From the NCBI GenBank assembly GCA_037501455.1, contig CM074856.1, positions 97,268,001-97,332,000 on the forward strand: 64,000 bases of DNA, given 5' to 3'. The DNA comes from Lantana camara. Taxonomy: Eukaryota; Streptophyta; Magnoliopsida; Lamiales; Verbenaceae. This document shows, piece by piece, positions 12,492 through 24,689 of this stretch. The translations under genes and the position numbers were made by a program. Numbering within the stretch: the stretch's first letter is position 1; each line of letters starts with the position of its first letter. The notes beneath the pieces were generated by a model. That model was not told the origin of the DNA. It was given only the letters and a program-made list of their open reading frames with translations, and did no database searches.

Positions 12492-14430
12492 GTTAACTTG
12501 GCAAATATCAACTCTAGAAGCAGTAGGTGGAAAGTACAGGATATGGCATTTTCACAAATAGCAGAAGGGTTGTGGGATGCTGGAAAATTTTAATATCAAG
12601 TCAGGGTGGTGACAGTCGGGGAATTTCAAGTTGGGTATGTCATTAACAGAAAAGATTAGAAAAGAACCATTAATTAAAATCTTGATTAATAACAAGTAGG
12701 ACAAGGAAAAGGTTACAGGAATTGAATCAGCAGAGAAGCTTGCAAGTGGGAAAGGACAGAATGAATCTAAAGAGTAAGAAAATTTCTATTTTCTTAATGG
12801 AAAGAGTTGGCCTGAAAATAAAAATTAAGTTGAAGGTAAATAGTACTCGGGAGAGTTGGAAATTTAAGCAAACCGATTCTTCTTGGAAACCTCTATCAGA
12901 ACCATGTGAAAGAAGTTTTCAATAATTTAAACTTCTCTCCCTTTTACACAAAGAAAAGCCCCATCATCGACAGTGTCTGGCTCTATCACCGTTTCAAGGA
13001 CTTGGATACGCCGTTTGTGGTTCTCTAGTTGTCTCAGGATATCATTTGACTCAGTAAATGGCAGAAGGGATCCGATCTGGCTAAATTTGGATAGTAAATC
13101 TTGAATCTTAATCCCTCTTGTTATCGGAATGTCTACAATAAACGGAAGGGAAGAAAGTGGGAAGTAGAAGTGAAAGCGAATAACCAAGTAAGTAGAGTTA
13201 CAAAGGTTACTAATTGCGGATCAAGTGTTAATAATGGGAATGGGAGAGACAACGACTTTTATAAATTGATTGAGCATACTTTGATCAAAGATAAGAATCC
13301 TACAAGGAAAAGTTTCACTAGCATCCGATTTCTTCGGGTTCTATGCAAGTGTACTTGCTGAGTTACTCGTAAGGGACTACAACTTTGATTCTTTTCTGCA
13401 CCAAACATCCGCCGTGTTCTTGACTAAGGAAATAGGAGCTCAACTTTCGGATTTCAAATAAAGAGTTAAGATCTGTGCTTCAGGAAGATGTTTTACTTGG
13501 ATTACCGTGGTATAGAAAATGGTAAAACCTGTTCTCTCTGTTTGTCGGATAAAAGCTTACTTGGAGCATAAAGCTAGTCTTTTAAGCTTGAATATACAAT
13601 TATTCCATGACAAGAAATCTCGGGTTGTTCTCAATTTCAAAACCTGCAAGTGGATATGGTGATTAAAGTAAAGAATGGTGCGACCGGTAAATCTGGGATT
13701 ACCACAGGTCTGAAGATATGGTGATTAATGATGATTTACAGATTATGTTACAAAATAGCACGAGGACAGAGATGGCTATCAAGGATGGGAATATTGAACC
13801 GTAGTGGCACCAAGTGGAAAGAAATCGCAACTAAAAGAATCAAGAATTCAGCCGAGTTATTTCAACATCTGAACTTCAATCCTTAGTGAACGGTACACTT
13901 AATCATGCATACCACGTGCATTATTATTTTATTACTATTAGTTATTATTATCTGTTATTCCTGTATACGATTCATTGTTTATGTGAACTAATAGTTGCAT
14001 AAGTATTATTTTTACTTGATTCTTGTGTGTTACTTGCAAATATTTATCTAAGTGCTTGCTTGAATTTTATTTTGGGTGTGTGAGAGACGGGGATTCTCTC
14101 AGGGTTGTCAAGAGACGGGGTTCTCTTGTTACTTGCTCGAGAGACGGGGTTCTCTCGTTAATTGTTTGAGAGCCGGGGCACTCTCACTAATCTTAATCAC
14201 TTGGCAACTTGTTCTAGTGGAAGGTAGATTTTCTTACAAGTGTTTAGGCTCCGGAAAGTAGAGGGTCGTGATTTCATATATTGGAGAACCTTATGGATCG
14301 AAGATCTCTTTCGAACTAATCCCTGACGGGGAGTACCTAACCCGCGTGGGATGAACACGTAAGAGCCAATTAAACTCTACAAATTCAGGACATGGAATCT
14401 AAGGACGGATTCTCTTAAGGGGGAGAGAGT
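12492..14430 (+). other. LARD-A internal region, right part (non-coding), with PPT
   Basis: It begins with the right TSD copy gttaa. It is purine-rich on the sense strand, with several overlapping open frames of 60-90 codons on both strands but no domain I recognise. It contains the conserved AGTGAACGGTAC motif (13885-13896), a four-unit hairpin array (14082-14187) and the polypurine tract AAGGGGGAGAGAGT (14417-14430) directly before the 3' LTR. Confidence 0.8.
14082..14187. repeat. hairpin array beside the LARD-A polypurine tract
   Basis: Four units: GAGAGACGGGGATTCTCTC, CAAGAGACGGGGTTCTCTTG, GAGAGACGGGGTTCTCTC and TGAGAGCCGGGGCACTCTCA. The second has covarying outer arms (CAAGAGA with TCTCTTG). 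It is the same motif and position as in LARD-B, C and D, in the opposite genomic orientation because LARD-A is on the plus strand. Confidence 0.9.
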
Positions 14431-15382
14431 TGTAATGCCCCGATTTTCAGACAGTCAGGTACGCCCGACACGCGTGGGTTTCGAGCGATAGGATTTATTT
14501 TATTATTTTCGTTTATTTAATTTAAACATGCTATATTAATTTCTATAAATTGTATTTCGACATGAATATGTGAAAATATATAAAATATATGTCAACTTGA
14601 GAATTCTTGTATGAATGGAATTTAATTGTTACATGAGTTAATTGTCCAATTTGATTAATTGCCAAATTGTTCTTAAATGCTCATTCATTTCAAATGAGGG
14701 ACTAAATTGCATACAAACCTTTTGGACCTAATTGATCATTTCCAAACTTTTGATACTTAATTGCATGACTTGCAAACTTTAAGGATTTAATTGCAAATAT
14801 TACATTTTTCCCCCAAATATATCGGTATGCATCTCTTCCACATACTTCATTTTCATTTTTTCATGCCGAACATCCCAAATTTGCTTCTCCTCTCTACCAA
14901 TCCAAACCTCAACCAAGAGAATGAGAGATTTCATCATTTCTTGGCAAAATCTTTGAGGAATTGGAAGTCTTGGGACATCATCTTCATCACATCTCCATCT
15001 TTTCTTCTCCTTCTTTCATTCAAGGTAGAGATGGTTATATATATGATTTCTTGGAAATTATGTGTGAAGCTAGGGTTATGATTTTGATATAATAACTTGT
15101 CTATATGATGTTAGAAGAAATATTCCAAGCTTTAGACTTGAATTCCTTGTATAAATCTTGAGAATTATGGATTTATATGTTAGTTGGATATTTGAGCTTG
15201 AAGTGAGAATTGTGATGATCACGGCATGAAACATGTGTTTATGTTGGGTTTTATTACCTCTCAAGCATGTATACATATTTCTTTTCATGAATTATCGTTG
15301 TTGGAATTGAATTATGAGTGTTTGGGAGCTTGGTCCGTAGCTCCCCTGTTCTTCTCCCCTACTTCTGCATCTTCTGTAAAAC

Positions 15383-15510
15383 GGGAACGGCCCTTCCCGT
15401 TCCCTTTGTGATTGGGGAATGACCGTTCCCATTGATTTGAATAATGTGCAGGCGGCGAGGAGGGGAACGACTGTTCCCACTTTGTCTCACATATGGGAAC
15501 GGCCGTTCCC
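15383..15510. repeat. GGAACGGCCGTTCC palindrome array in LARD-A LTR
   Basis: Four palindrome-like units at 15383-15404, 15414-15430, 15462-15478 and 15495-15510 (the last is the perfect GGGAACGGCCGTTCCC). Two more lie beyond sLTR-1, around 18725-18737 and at 18756-18769. The motif differs from the ACAC-CCC-GTGT palindromes of LARD-B/D but is of similar size and at a similar relative position in the LTR. Confidence 0.85.
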
Positions 15511-15543
15511 ATCTTCGGGGAGCAGTTCGGGAGTGGGGAAACG

Positions 15544-18500
15544 TGTAACATCCCAACTTTTTGGCATTCCAGGTACGGACGTTACGAGAGTACTAAGTGC
15601 GCTTTTAATTAATTATTTATGCGATTATATGATTTAAGTGGCCTTCGATTATGCATTTTGCACTTTAGGATTTTAAAAGTTAACGTTTTAGCCCTTTCTA
15701 ACTCGTTTTAACTCGTTTCGATCCCGTTTTCTATCCCGATTTTTGTATCAACACCCCATGCATGAATTATGTGAATTATGAATGTGTCTATATGTTTTGT
15801 ACTTGTTTTAGAGTTTTTTTTAATTGGTTCTTGACTCGTTTTGTAAAAACGGGATTTGTTAGGGGCACGAGAACCTAACTTGATTTAGCGCTCCTTGTGC
15901 TCCGGAAGCCGTATCTTGAGCTCGGGAATTCGGATTTGAATTCCGAAAGATGAGTCAGACTCGTAACAAAGAGAGAAATCCAAGGAACCCAAGTTTGTAA
16001 CTTTTTAAGCCCGTTTGATCCTCCTAAATCCAGCCGGAATGAGCCCCTTATGCCTTTAGCCACCTTTCTTGACTAGTCAAACTTTGTGGGCCATCCGAAA
16101 CCCTAACCAACCCCTAACCTTGGTTTAATGACTTGAGTTAGTCCCCTTTTTCCCCTTTTTTGGCAACAAATCGGACAACCCCCTTCCCCATTAGATATTT
16201 TGGCCAAAAGTGAAGAGAAGAGAGGAAGAAGAGAGAAGAGAAGAAGGGTTTGGCCATTTGCTTCAAGAATTGCCTTCAAGCTCCATTATTTCTTCTCCAA
16301 ATCAAGAGGTAAGCCCATTTTTGGATTCTCCATGCTTCTATGGTTCCTTTAAGTGCAATTTCATGAGTTCTCTTCCATGTTTGCTCCTTCTTTGCCCAAC
16401 TTGATGAATAGTGTAGAGTAGAGGCATTTTCTTGATTCTTGCTTGATTCCTTCCATTTTATTTGAGCTTAACACATCATATTTGCTTCTTATGCATCATA
16501 TTTGAGTTATATGAAGTTGGTTTGCTTATTGGTTGATAATCCATGGAGTTACCATTGTTGAGTTTGAAGAACTTGAGTTTGTTGATGCATCTTTTTTTCT
16601 TCTCACTTTAGGTTCGATTTTGGCATGATCTAGGGCATAAACTCTTGAATCTTTGTTGCATATTTCTTTTATTATGTGTTAGCTTGGTGTTTATGTGGTT
16701 TGTTTGGAGTTTTTAGGGAGTTTGCAAGCTTTTCTCTCGAAAATTTTGGCCCTGGCGAAAATCCATGGGGGTGGATTTTTCCTTTGAAAAAAAATCCATG
16801 GGGGTGGATTTGAGGCAGTCCCCTTTTTTAAAGTTTCTGACCTGAATCCACCGGGGTGGATTTTCCCTTTGAAAATAATCCACCGGGGTGGATTTGGGGC
16901 AGTAGCTCCCTTTTCTCCGAACTTTGTTTTCTTGGTTCTTTTCACTTTTATTTGATTTCTCCCACCCCAATTATGATCCTAACGTGTTAATATGTTATTA
17001 TATGATATGTTTGCTTAGCTATTCTAATATTATGACGTCATTTGATAAGTGTAAACGTGATTTGAATTGATATGCGTTTAAGTGATACAAATGATATCTC
17101 TTTGCATCTCTTACCTTGTTTACGTGACTTAAACTTGAATATACATGTGTTGTGATATAAAGTGTTATATTATGTGATTACGTGTCGTTTATGGAATTTC
17201 GATGCCTTTATGCAAGATGTGAACTTGTATGCTCCATATGTGATCTCTTGTTACTTTCTTATGTGTTTTAACTTCGTATATGCTCTTCAATTGCTACATG
17301 GGATTCCTTATGAGTTTGATCCAAGTGTTGTTGATATGATAACTTGGTAATTGGTTTGTTATGTATAAGTTTGAATGTTTGTGACTTGCATCACATCATT
17401 TGCATCCATATGCATCTGCCGAGTGTTTATATGGTTCATTATGAGTCTAAATATGTCTTTGATGTTTGTCTTGTTCAGAGGAGAATCCCGTTGGTGACGT
17501 GGTTGTTCCGTAGGCTTCAGTTTTGGTTCTTTTCGGCCCGGTTCGTCTGTGTAAGGTGAGGTTAGGTTATAGTTATACCCTAATGATATGTGTTCTATAT
17601 GTTTGCATGCGAAATAAGCCTATGTATGTAATATGTATGAACTATGATTATGTACGTTATGAATTAGTCTTTAGAGTAGATTATGCAATGTATATGTATG
17701 CTATGAAATAAGATTAGGAATCTGCTAGGAATATGTAGGGTTGTGCGTATGTTTAGACTAGGATTATGTTAGGATTTAAGTATGCTAGAAGTATGAACTT
17801 AATTATGGTTATGTTGTGCTTATGATATGCTATATGTGTGTTATGTTGTGGTATGATGCGGGTACGGTGAAGTATGATTCGGAGCATGGTAAGCCTCCAA
17901 TTCTGATTACGTCTGGTGTGTGCGTTCTGACTCTGGGTCGGCTCATTTTAGGTCGACGGAGGGGTGTGTGTGTGGGTTCTGCATCCGGGACGACTGATTT
18001 TAAGTCAACGGATGATGTTTGCGGGGCATGTTGTGTTTAAGTTATGTTATGCTATGTTAGTTAGTTATGAAATAGTTCGTGAAACGGGAGTGGATTCTTA
18101 ATTAATAAAAGTTGGTCGTTTTGGCCTTCGGCCTAACTCTTTTAATCCCTATATCTAGTATCACGTGTGAAAACGTTTTAGAATGGAAAAACTACGCCCC
18201 GGTTCATGAACATCCCCTCTATGTTATGTGCGGTACTCTCTATACGTATGTATGTGTGCGTGTGTAACCCCTCACTCAGTCAGTGTGACTGACCCCTCCC
18301 TTTTACGTTTTTAGTTTGCAGGTTCCTGTCCGTTGGTTCGTGCTAGGTGGTTCGCTGTCTTTTGAGTCTTGGTCGGGTTGTTTGAGTCTGCATTTTGTTT
18401 AGGGCATGTATTGCATTTTACATTTGTAACTTTGAGATTTGAATTTGCAATTGTTAAGTTTGAGCCCGGAGTGGCACGTTTGTATTTATTATGTTCTAGA

Positions 18501-18724
18501 GTTATGTAACCTTGTTCGGTTGGATTGTTTTAGCTTGTTTGTTATTTTCGTTTTCGTTTACTTTATGTTCCGCGCTCTGTTTGAGGGTTTTGACCGCCTA
18601 GCTTAGGAAAGTTTTTGTTTGTCACCCGTTCGCTAGTGCTTGGTGCGTGTACGGATTCCCCATTTCGTTACACGTGTCGGGTCCTAGTGCGGGGGATGTG
18701 GCGCCCTACGCAAGGGGTGTTACA
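15544..18724 (+). mobile_element. sLTR-1: solo LTR of a LARD-like family
   Basis: 3181 bp, ends TGTAAC..GTTACA, exact TSD aaacg at 15539-15543 and 18725-18729, no primer site, polypurine tract or second LTR inside. This is the usual product of recombination between the two LTRs of an element. Orientation is inferred from similarity to LARD LTRs: a donor-like AAGAG|GTAAGC at 16308/16309, an acceptor-like TTAGTTTGCAG ending at 18321 preceded by a hairpin near 18270-18295, and a terminal TAGTGCGGGGG block. It carries its own palindrome array (16760-16894). It landed inside the palindrome array of LARD-A. Confidence 0.88.
16760..16894. repeat. AATCCACCGGGGTGGATT palindrome array in sLTR-1
   Basis: Four units: AATCCATGGGGGTGGATT at 16760-16777 and 16793-16810, and AATCCACCGGGGTGGATT at 16845-16862 and 16877-16894. 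The second and fourth are followed by a short TG(A/G)GGCAGT stretch. Confidence 0.9.
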
Positions 18725-20290
18725 AAACGACCCTTCCCATTTTACACTAAAACCTGGAACGGCCGTTCCCAGGCTCCTGGAAGTGTGGAAACATTCTGCA
18801 TAAAATTGGGTTTTTGGGACCTAATCCCAATGGCTTATTTGACCCCAAATTGTTATTATATGAATGATTACATGCCAAAACGTGATATTTGCATGCTACA
18901 TTGTTTATTGCATGATGTCTCGTACTTCATCACGCTGTGCGTCTTATATGAAGTAATGTTCTTGAATTGTGGTCTCATGCACGTACATTGTCCCGTTTCT
19001 TGTCCAGTTATTCTCCAGGACGGAGATTATTGATCATGAGCACGTTCACGCATTCACGAGTCATGTGTCGCCGGTCAGGTGAGGTTTAATTCTAGTTATG
19101 TAGAACCTATATAACCCTTATGTGAGTTTTCGGCCAAAAAGGTAATTATATCTATAATTTCCATAACGTATTCATGATTACAATATTGCCATGTTTCAAG
19201 CAAGCAAGTTATATTCATGAAAAGAAAGCAAGCAAGCAAGTCATGTTTCGTGCATGTTTAGGCGAGTAGCTTGACCGTTCACGTTGGGCCCGAGGGTAGT
19301 GACTAGAGCCAACCGGGAAAGCAAGGGCTGACGGGTAACTTTGGCGCTATCCTCACCACATTTGGGGTCACCCCTGAATCCGCTAGGAGGTTAGTGGAGG
19401 AAGGAGCTCCGGGCTTAGGGATTCATATACCCTCTGCTCAACACGCATGGATGATGGGGCCTTGCAATCCCATCATCAACCGGAGGAAGAAGGAGATTGG
19501 GGATGGGTCCGGCACCACGGATTATCCTCGGGTTACTGCATGATTTCCATTCCATGAACGTGTTATCTGATTACACTATTGGACGATTGCACGGTAATTG
19601 AATTACATGATCGCCTATTAATTAATAATCAAGCAAGCATGTTCATGTACATTTGGAGTAAGGTTGGAGACTGCCCTCACTCGCCGGGGCCATGTATTGA
19701 TTGCATGAAATATGAACAAGTTTAATATTGGTAGTTGTATTCTCGGGCGAAGTTATGTTATTATTGAACTCATATATTTATCTTTTATAAATCTTTACCC
19801 GAGAATATAACTTGCATGTTATCTGCGATAATATATATTTAAACCCCTCACTCGGTCTTCACAGACTGACGCCTCCACCTTTCAGGTTATTGCAGGGCAC
19901 GCTAGGCGGGAGTTGAGTCGAGTCGAGTCCGGTGTATGTAGTTGAGTCAACCGTGGTTCGTGTATTTGATTATTTATTGTTAATTATGAAACTATAGTTA
20001 TTGTTAATGTTTTATATTTGGAGATGATAATGTATTGATATGAAAAGTTAGAACATATTTTAGTTGGTAAACGAAAAATGTCATGATCTGATAAATGGAA
20101 ATATTTGATAGAAACTAGTTTATGCTTCCGCTTTATTTTGTTGCATGTATAAGTAATCCCGCCTAGCTTGTCGTGTATTGCATTGTTACCCGTTCGCTAT
20201 AGGTTCGTTCATGTACGGATTGGCCATTTCGTATGTGAATTGACCTATAGTGCGGGGGTGTGGTACCTCCACGTGTTAAGGGGTGCTACA

Positions 20291-20597
20291 GTCAGTCAAC
20301 TGACTGAGTGAGGGGGCTAACGCACACCCACAATATATATATACAGAGCATAGCACAGAATAAAAGGATGGACTCATGCCGAGGATAGGTGTTGCATACC
20401 AAAACATTTCGAAAGAACCCAAATAGATGTAGATATAAGTTTGGAAACCAGTTTTCAGAAAGACTCTATCCCGATTCATAATTCCATAACATAACATAAT
20501 CAACTGCTCGGCGAGTACGAGCTTCCAACCTCAACTCCTCATAAAATAGAAATAACATACCAACCTCAACTCCGGGTGATGGTAGGGTTGCGCGACC
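20291..20597 (-). mobile_element. LARD-E LTR fragment, left of CACTA-1
   Basis: It joins 55588-56164 once CACTA-1 and one ACC are removed. It contains the conserved LARD hairpin (GTCAGTCAACTGAC, 20291-20304) followed by GAGTGAGGGGGCTAAC, the reverse complement of the CCCCTCACTCAGTC seen in sLTR-1. LARD-A interrupts it at 20290/20291. The remaining LTR and internal region of LARD-E must lie upstream of the window. Confidence 0.75.
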
Positions 20598-20622
20598 CAC
20601 TACCAGAAAAACGCCCTATAGC

Positions 20623-20942
20623 AACGGATTTAGCGACGGATTTTGGCCTTATTAGCAACGAATTTCGGCTTAGCAACTGATTTAGCAACAAAAATTTTCC
20701 GTTGCTATAACCCTCATGGCTAATCTGTAGCAACGGATTTAGCAACGGAATTAGCAACGAACTTATAGCAATGGATTTAGCAACGAAATACTACCTACGG
20801 AAATTAGCAACGGTTTTAGCAACGATTTTTTTAGCAACAGATTTAGCAACGGATTTTCCGTTGCAAACCAACCAATAATTAATTAATTTTGTGCCTTTTT
20901 GCAACAGAATTTTCGTTGCAAAATCCGTCGCAAAAACTAATA
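20623..20942. repeat. CACTA-1 left subterminal repeats
   Basis: Many copies of TAGCAACGGATTTAGCAACG and its complement. Some are arranged head to head so that they form TTTTCCGTTGC/GCAACGGAAAA palindromes. Confidence 0.9.
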
Positions 20943-21047
20943 ATTCAATTAATAAATTAAAAATTTATTTGTGGGGCCCGGATGACCCCACCAAACCCTG
21001 ACGAGCCCAACCGAGCCCCGCGCGAGCCAACACAATAATTCCACATA

Positions 21048-21123
21048 TTCGCATCGAGTAGGAATCGAACCCGGGTCCTCAAGTGAAGAAGGTTGAACCC
21101 CAAACCAGCTGGGCTAACTCCAT
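21048..21123 (-). other. tRNA-like relic in the CACTA-1 left arm
   Basis: The minus strand shows an A-box-like TAGCCCAGCTGG and, about 35 bp on, a B-box-like GGGTTCGATTCC, in the order and approximate spacing of an RNA polymerase III internal promoter. The T-stem pairs poorly and no clean cloverleaf forms, so this is a degraded tRNA or SINE head, not a functional tRNA gene. Confidence 0.5.
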
Positions 21124-21595
21124 TGTTGTTATTGTTATGTCATTTTTTATATTTAACCACTATCAAATATTCATATACTAATTTAAATAATTAAACACTC
21201 GTTATCATATAGTTTAAATAAAAATATTTATATATATATAATTATATATATTATAATACATATTCCGTTAAAAACTTAAATATGCATTAATTAACTACAT
21301 ATCTCAAGTTTTAGTTATGAGATAAAAATATAATGTATATTGTAACACCACAAACGGTGCGGCATCACACCCTCGCACTATGACCCAACACGTGTACAAA
21401 ATGGAGAGTCCGCACACGCACCAAGCCATAGCGAACGGGTGACTGACAAAAAACACACCCACTAGCTAGGCGGTACCTAACCCTGTACGAATGAAAGAAT
21501 GCAAAACCATAACAGCGGAAGTAGTACTAAATGCCAATTTTCAAAAACTTAACACATCAAGCATACAACGCAGTACATACATCAGAATCAAATAT

Positions 21596-21754
21596 ACGGG
21601 TTCAACTAGTTCAGCAACCTGTCCTATCCTGTCCCGAATAATTACACAACAAAACGGGTTCAACTAATCCAAGCACCTGTCCTAACCTGTCCCGAATAAT
21701 TACACAACAAAACGGGTTCAACTAATCCAAGCACCTGTCCTAACCTGTCCCGAA
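21596..21754. repeat. 58-bp tandem repeat in LARD-C LTR
   Basis: Units start at 21596, 21654 and 21712 (ACGGGTTCAACTA..), the last truncated. Units 2 and 3 are more alike than unit 1. The same array is at 27724-27883 in the other LTR. Confidence 0.92.
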
Positions 21755-24681
21755 TTCCATACATTACAGACATAACATAAATTTGTTCAGAACAACATAA
21801 CACAACGAATAGATTAAATTTATAAATTAAACAACTGAAATCAAACTCAAACGAATGCAAACCTACACAAATACAAAGACTGAACTCAACCCAAACAAAA
21901 CGGAAGACTCGACTCATCCGCCTAGCTCGAACAAACTCCAAAGCAAACCTGCACTCAAACAAAAGAAGGGGGAAAAAGAAACAACGAAGAGGGGTCAGTC
22001 CTAACGACTGGCGAGGAGGCTAACACACGCACCCATACATATACGTAGGAGCAAAACATATATCACATTTTAAAAGATCATGAATCAGGGCGTGGTTTTT
22101 GCAATCTAAGGCATTTTTCACGTGATACTATATATAAGGAAAGTAGTTTAAGGCCAAGAGCCCAAAATTATCCAAGTTTTACAATTTAAAAGCCACTCCT
22201 GTTTCATAACCATAAACTAAAGCATAAACTTACCAACTCGGAGAGTTCACGCTTAACACACACTTGCTCAAAGTATAAACAGAAGCAAAACTCATAAACG
22301 ATCCCACCGCCACACCATTGGGGAAGAGAGGTGCCCCTCTCGACCCTCCACAGAATGAAACATGTGAACCGGAGGATCCCGCCCGGTTCCTTCGACGGCC
22401 AGCCAAAATGCGTTCCGTCGGTATAGGAGAACTAAGTCTCCCGTTGGTGGAGAAGTGCACAGGGGTCGTAACCGGCGACCCCGATGGTCGTCCCGGGTCT
22501 CCCTTACCCACAACTCCGGGGCCCAAACAGATCAAAACCAACAGAAAATCGGAGACTTGCTTGAATCCGATACAAACGAAACAAAGCTTAAACTTAACAC
22601 ACTTACCAGACGAAACTTATCCGGAAATCATGTCCTGCTTATACTCACACACACTTACACACACTCACACTTATCGAAGCTTTTCCAAACAAACGTAAAA
22701 TAGCTTATATACATATACAAAACGTTTTTTCAAGATCTTATAGCAAACAGGACAAATCCCACAAAATACGTATCAAGCATATATTTAAATACATATATAT
22801 ACATAGTCGCATGCAGGGCTCAAAACACAGAGAGGGTTGTAGGTCGATATAACTAAAACAAAGAAAACCTCACCTGGCGCCAAACGAAGCCAAAGACAAA
22901 GTAAACAGTTCACCCCGGAACCTGCACGACTCACTGTCACCACCCCGGGTGCACCTGATCCAACTGAACATACAAAACACAAGACTCAAACTCAAATCAC
23001 AACCACAAAGACGCACGGCCATGCTCACGAATACAAATGATGCAACATATAATCCATATCTATTCACTCAAGTCATTCAGGTCATATTATAATTCATATT
23101 ACATATCAAGAGATGCATAGCTTATAAAATTCATAACATTAATTGCATAAAATAAATCAAAGCATTAGGAATTTAATTCTTATCAAGTATTAGGTCCCGA
23201 GACAAATAAACACAAATTGCATTCCGATTTTATTCATAAATCCACAATTGCCTAATTTATAATATACTACCAATTAACATACAAGGTGATTCATTTAAAT
23301 TAAATACGACGTATCTTTTCATAATTTATTTCTCAAGTTTCATGTAATCCCATTATCAAATTAGTTTTCAAATATTACACTAACACCCCTTAAATAAAAT
23401 ATTCTAAAGTAAGTAGCCATAAAATGGGATAATTAAATTCAATAAATCACGAATCAAATTTCCATATATTATAACATATTTCCAAGTATCATACAACTCA
23501 TAATTTCAATTTATAATTCATACAAGATCGAAATTTACAATTAAAACAATTAACGAAAATAAATACAACAACTTCAAAAATTCATATAAAATCAACCGGA
23601 CATCCGATTGATGAACGGAAAGTGGCGTTGGACTCACCACAACGAAACGGACCTACTGTCCGAAAAACGCCGGAATACCGCCACCGTAGCCGGCCGAACA
23701 GCCACCGGCCGCCACCAGAACACCACATCCGGTGGTCGGAAAAATCCCCCGGAAGGATAAAAACGTGCGCCTCGGCCTGCTTGACAAAAGCCCTCAACCA
23801 ATTTCAGAAAATACCAAACACATCGGAGTTCGTTGACGAAAAACCGAACTAAATTCCAACGACGAAACCTAAAATTAAATGCCAACCGCAAAACGAAAAC
23901 GAAATCCGAACATACCATTGGAAAGCCCGTAACGAGCCCTACGAAAGCCCCATAGCCAAACCCCGGAAAAAATCGCCGGAAAATCGGACCGCCGGTCCAG
24001 ATCCGGTCCGTCACCGGTTCGCCGCAGCCGGCCGGTTCTCGAGTCGGGGCCAACGTCATCCGCTACGTTCCAATATTCTGAGCAACTTCCGTGAAGGAAC
24101 CACCACCAAAACCGGCCGGAAAAAGGCCCCAAACCGTCGCCAAACGTCCACCGGTGCGCCACTCGCAGGTTCGGCCAGCTCCGCCGCGATTCGCTCAAAA
24201 AGGAGGCCGGGAATGATTTCAGTGGGTCGAAATATGTCGGAAACCACCAAGGCTTGTCGGAAGACGCCGCCGGAAGGCGGCGGAACTTGCCGCTCACGGC
24301 CCGGATGGCCGCTGCGCCAACGTCATACGCTGCGTCGGGGAGTCTTCTTACTGGGTGTGTGGCGCATGTCTCGAGATCACCGTCGGAAACCGCCGCGAAT
24401 GGGCGGCGAAGCGGCGGCTCCGCCACCCCCCGCCTGTACGTCTGAAAATTGGCCAAAAGGGCCGCCTCCGGTTGTCGTCGGGCCATGATCTTGGTACGGT
24501 TGAGACCGTGTCGTCGAGCTTGTCGAAAAGCACTATTTGTTCGTCGAAATTCGTCGAGAAACGAGCAAGTTTGGATTATGTGTGAAATTACACCTTCGAG
24601 TGTGTGTGTACAGTGTTTGAATCGCTGGAGGGGGGAGAGAGAGCTGAAGCTGAGGTTATGGCACGAATAACGATGAAGAAG

Positions 24682-24689
24682 ATATTTAT
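24682..24689 (-). promoter_or_regulatory. putative LARD-C TATA box
   Basis: The minus strand reads ATAAATAT, followed downstream by a CT-rich stretch typical of plant transcription starts. The matching site in the 5' LTR is 53028-53035. Inferred from sequence only. Confidence 0.5.

Larger units (their letters stand above)
1..20290 (+). mobile_element. LARD-A: long-LTR non-autonomous retrotransposon, 5' end outside window
   Basis: Plus-strand LTR element. Its 5' LTR is cut by the window start (1-828), followed by a tRNA-Met primer site, about 3.04 kb of non-coding internal DNA (829-14430 less LARD-B), a polypurine tract and a 3' LTR (14431-20290 less sLTR-1, about 2.67 kb). Bases 1-828 align without net gap to 19463-20290, with scattered substitutions, so it is older than LARD-B nested inside it. 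No gag or pol motif is visible in any frame, which fits a LARD that depends on an autonomous partner (inference). It lies inside the LTR of LARD-E, at a hairpin. The right TSD copy is probably gtcag at 20291-20295; the left copy is outside the window. Confidence 0.85.
14431..20290 (+). repeat. LARD-A 3' LTR, split by sLTR-1
   Basis: It starts TGTAATGCCCC right after the polypurine tract and ends GGGGTGCTACA. After removing sLTR-1 and one TSD copy it is about 2674 bp. It contains a donor-like CATTCAAG|GTAGAG at 15024/15025, a GGAACGGCCGTTCC-type palindrome array cut in two by sLTR-1 (15383-15510 and 18725-18770), a conserved 17-nt block at 19319-19335 and an acceptor-like CTTTCAG ending at 19885. 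Confidence 0.9.

Noticed and set aside
15312..15556. Overlapping minus-strand frames around the GGAACGGCCGTTCC array
   Set aside because: They are translations of the palindrome array in several frames, antisense to the element.
21048..21123. Functional tRNA gene
   Set aside because: A and B boxes are visible but the T-stem and acceptor stem do not pair; kept only as a tRNA-like relic.
23875..24486. 203-codon minus-strand open frame in the LARD-C LTR
   Set aside because: It lies in a GC-rich stretch where stops are rare, overlaps other open frames in other phases, is not preserved in the second LTR (frameshifted and interrupted) and shows no domain.
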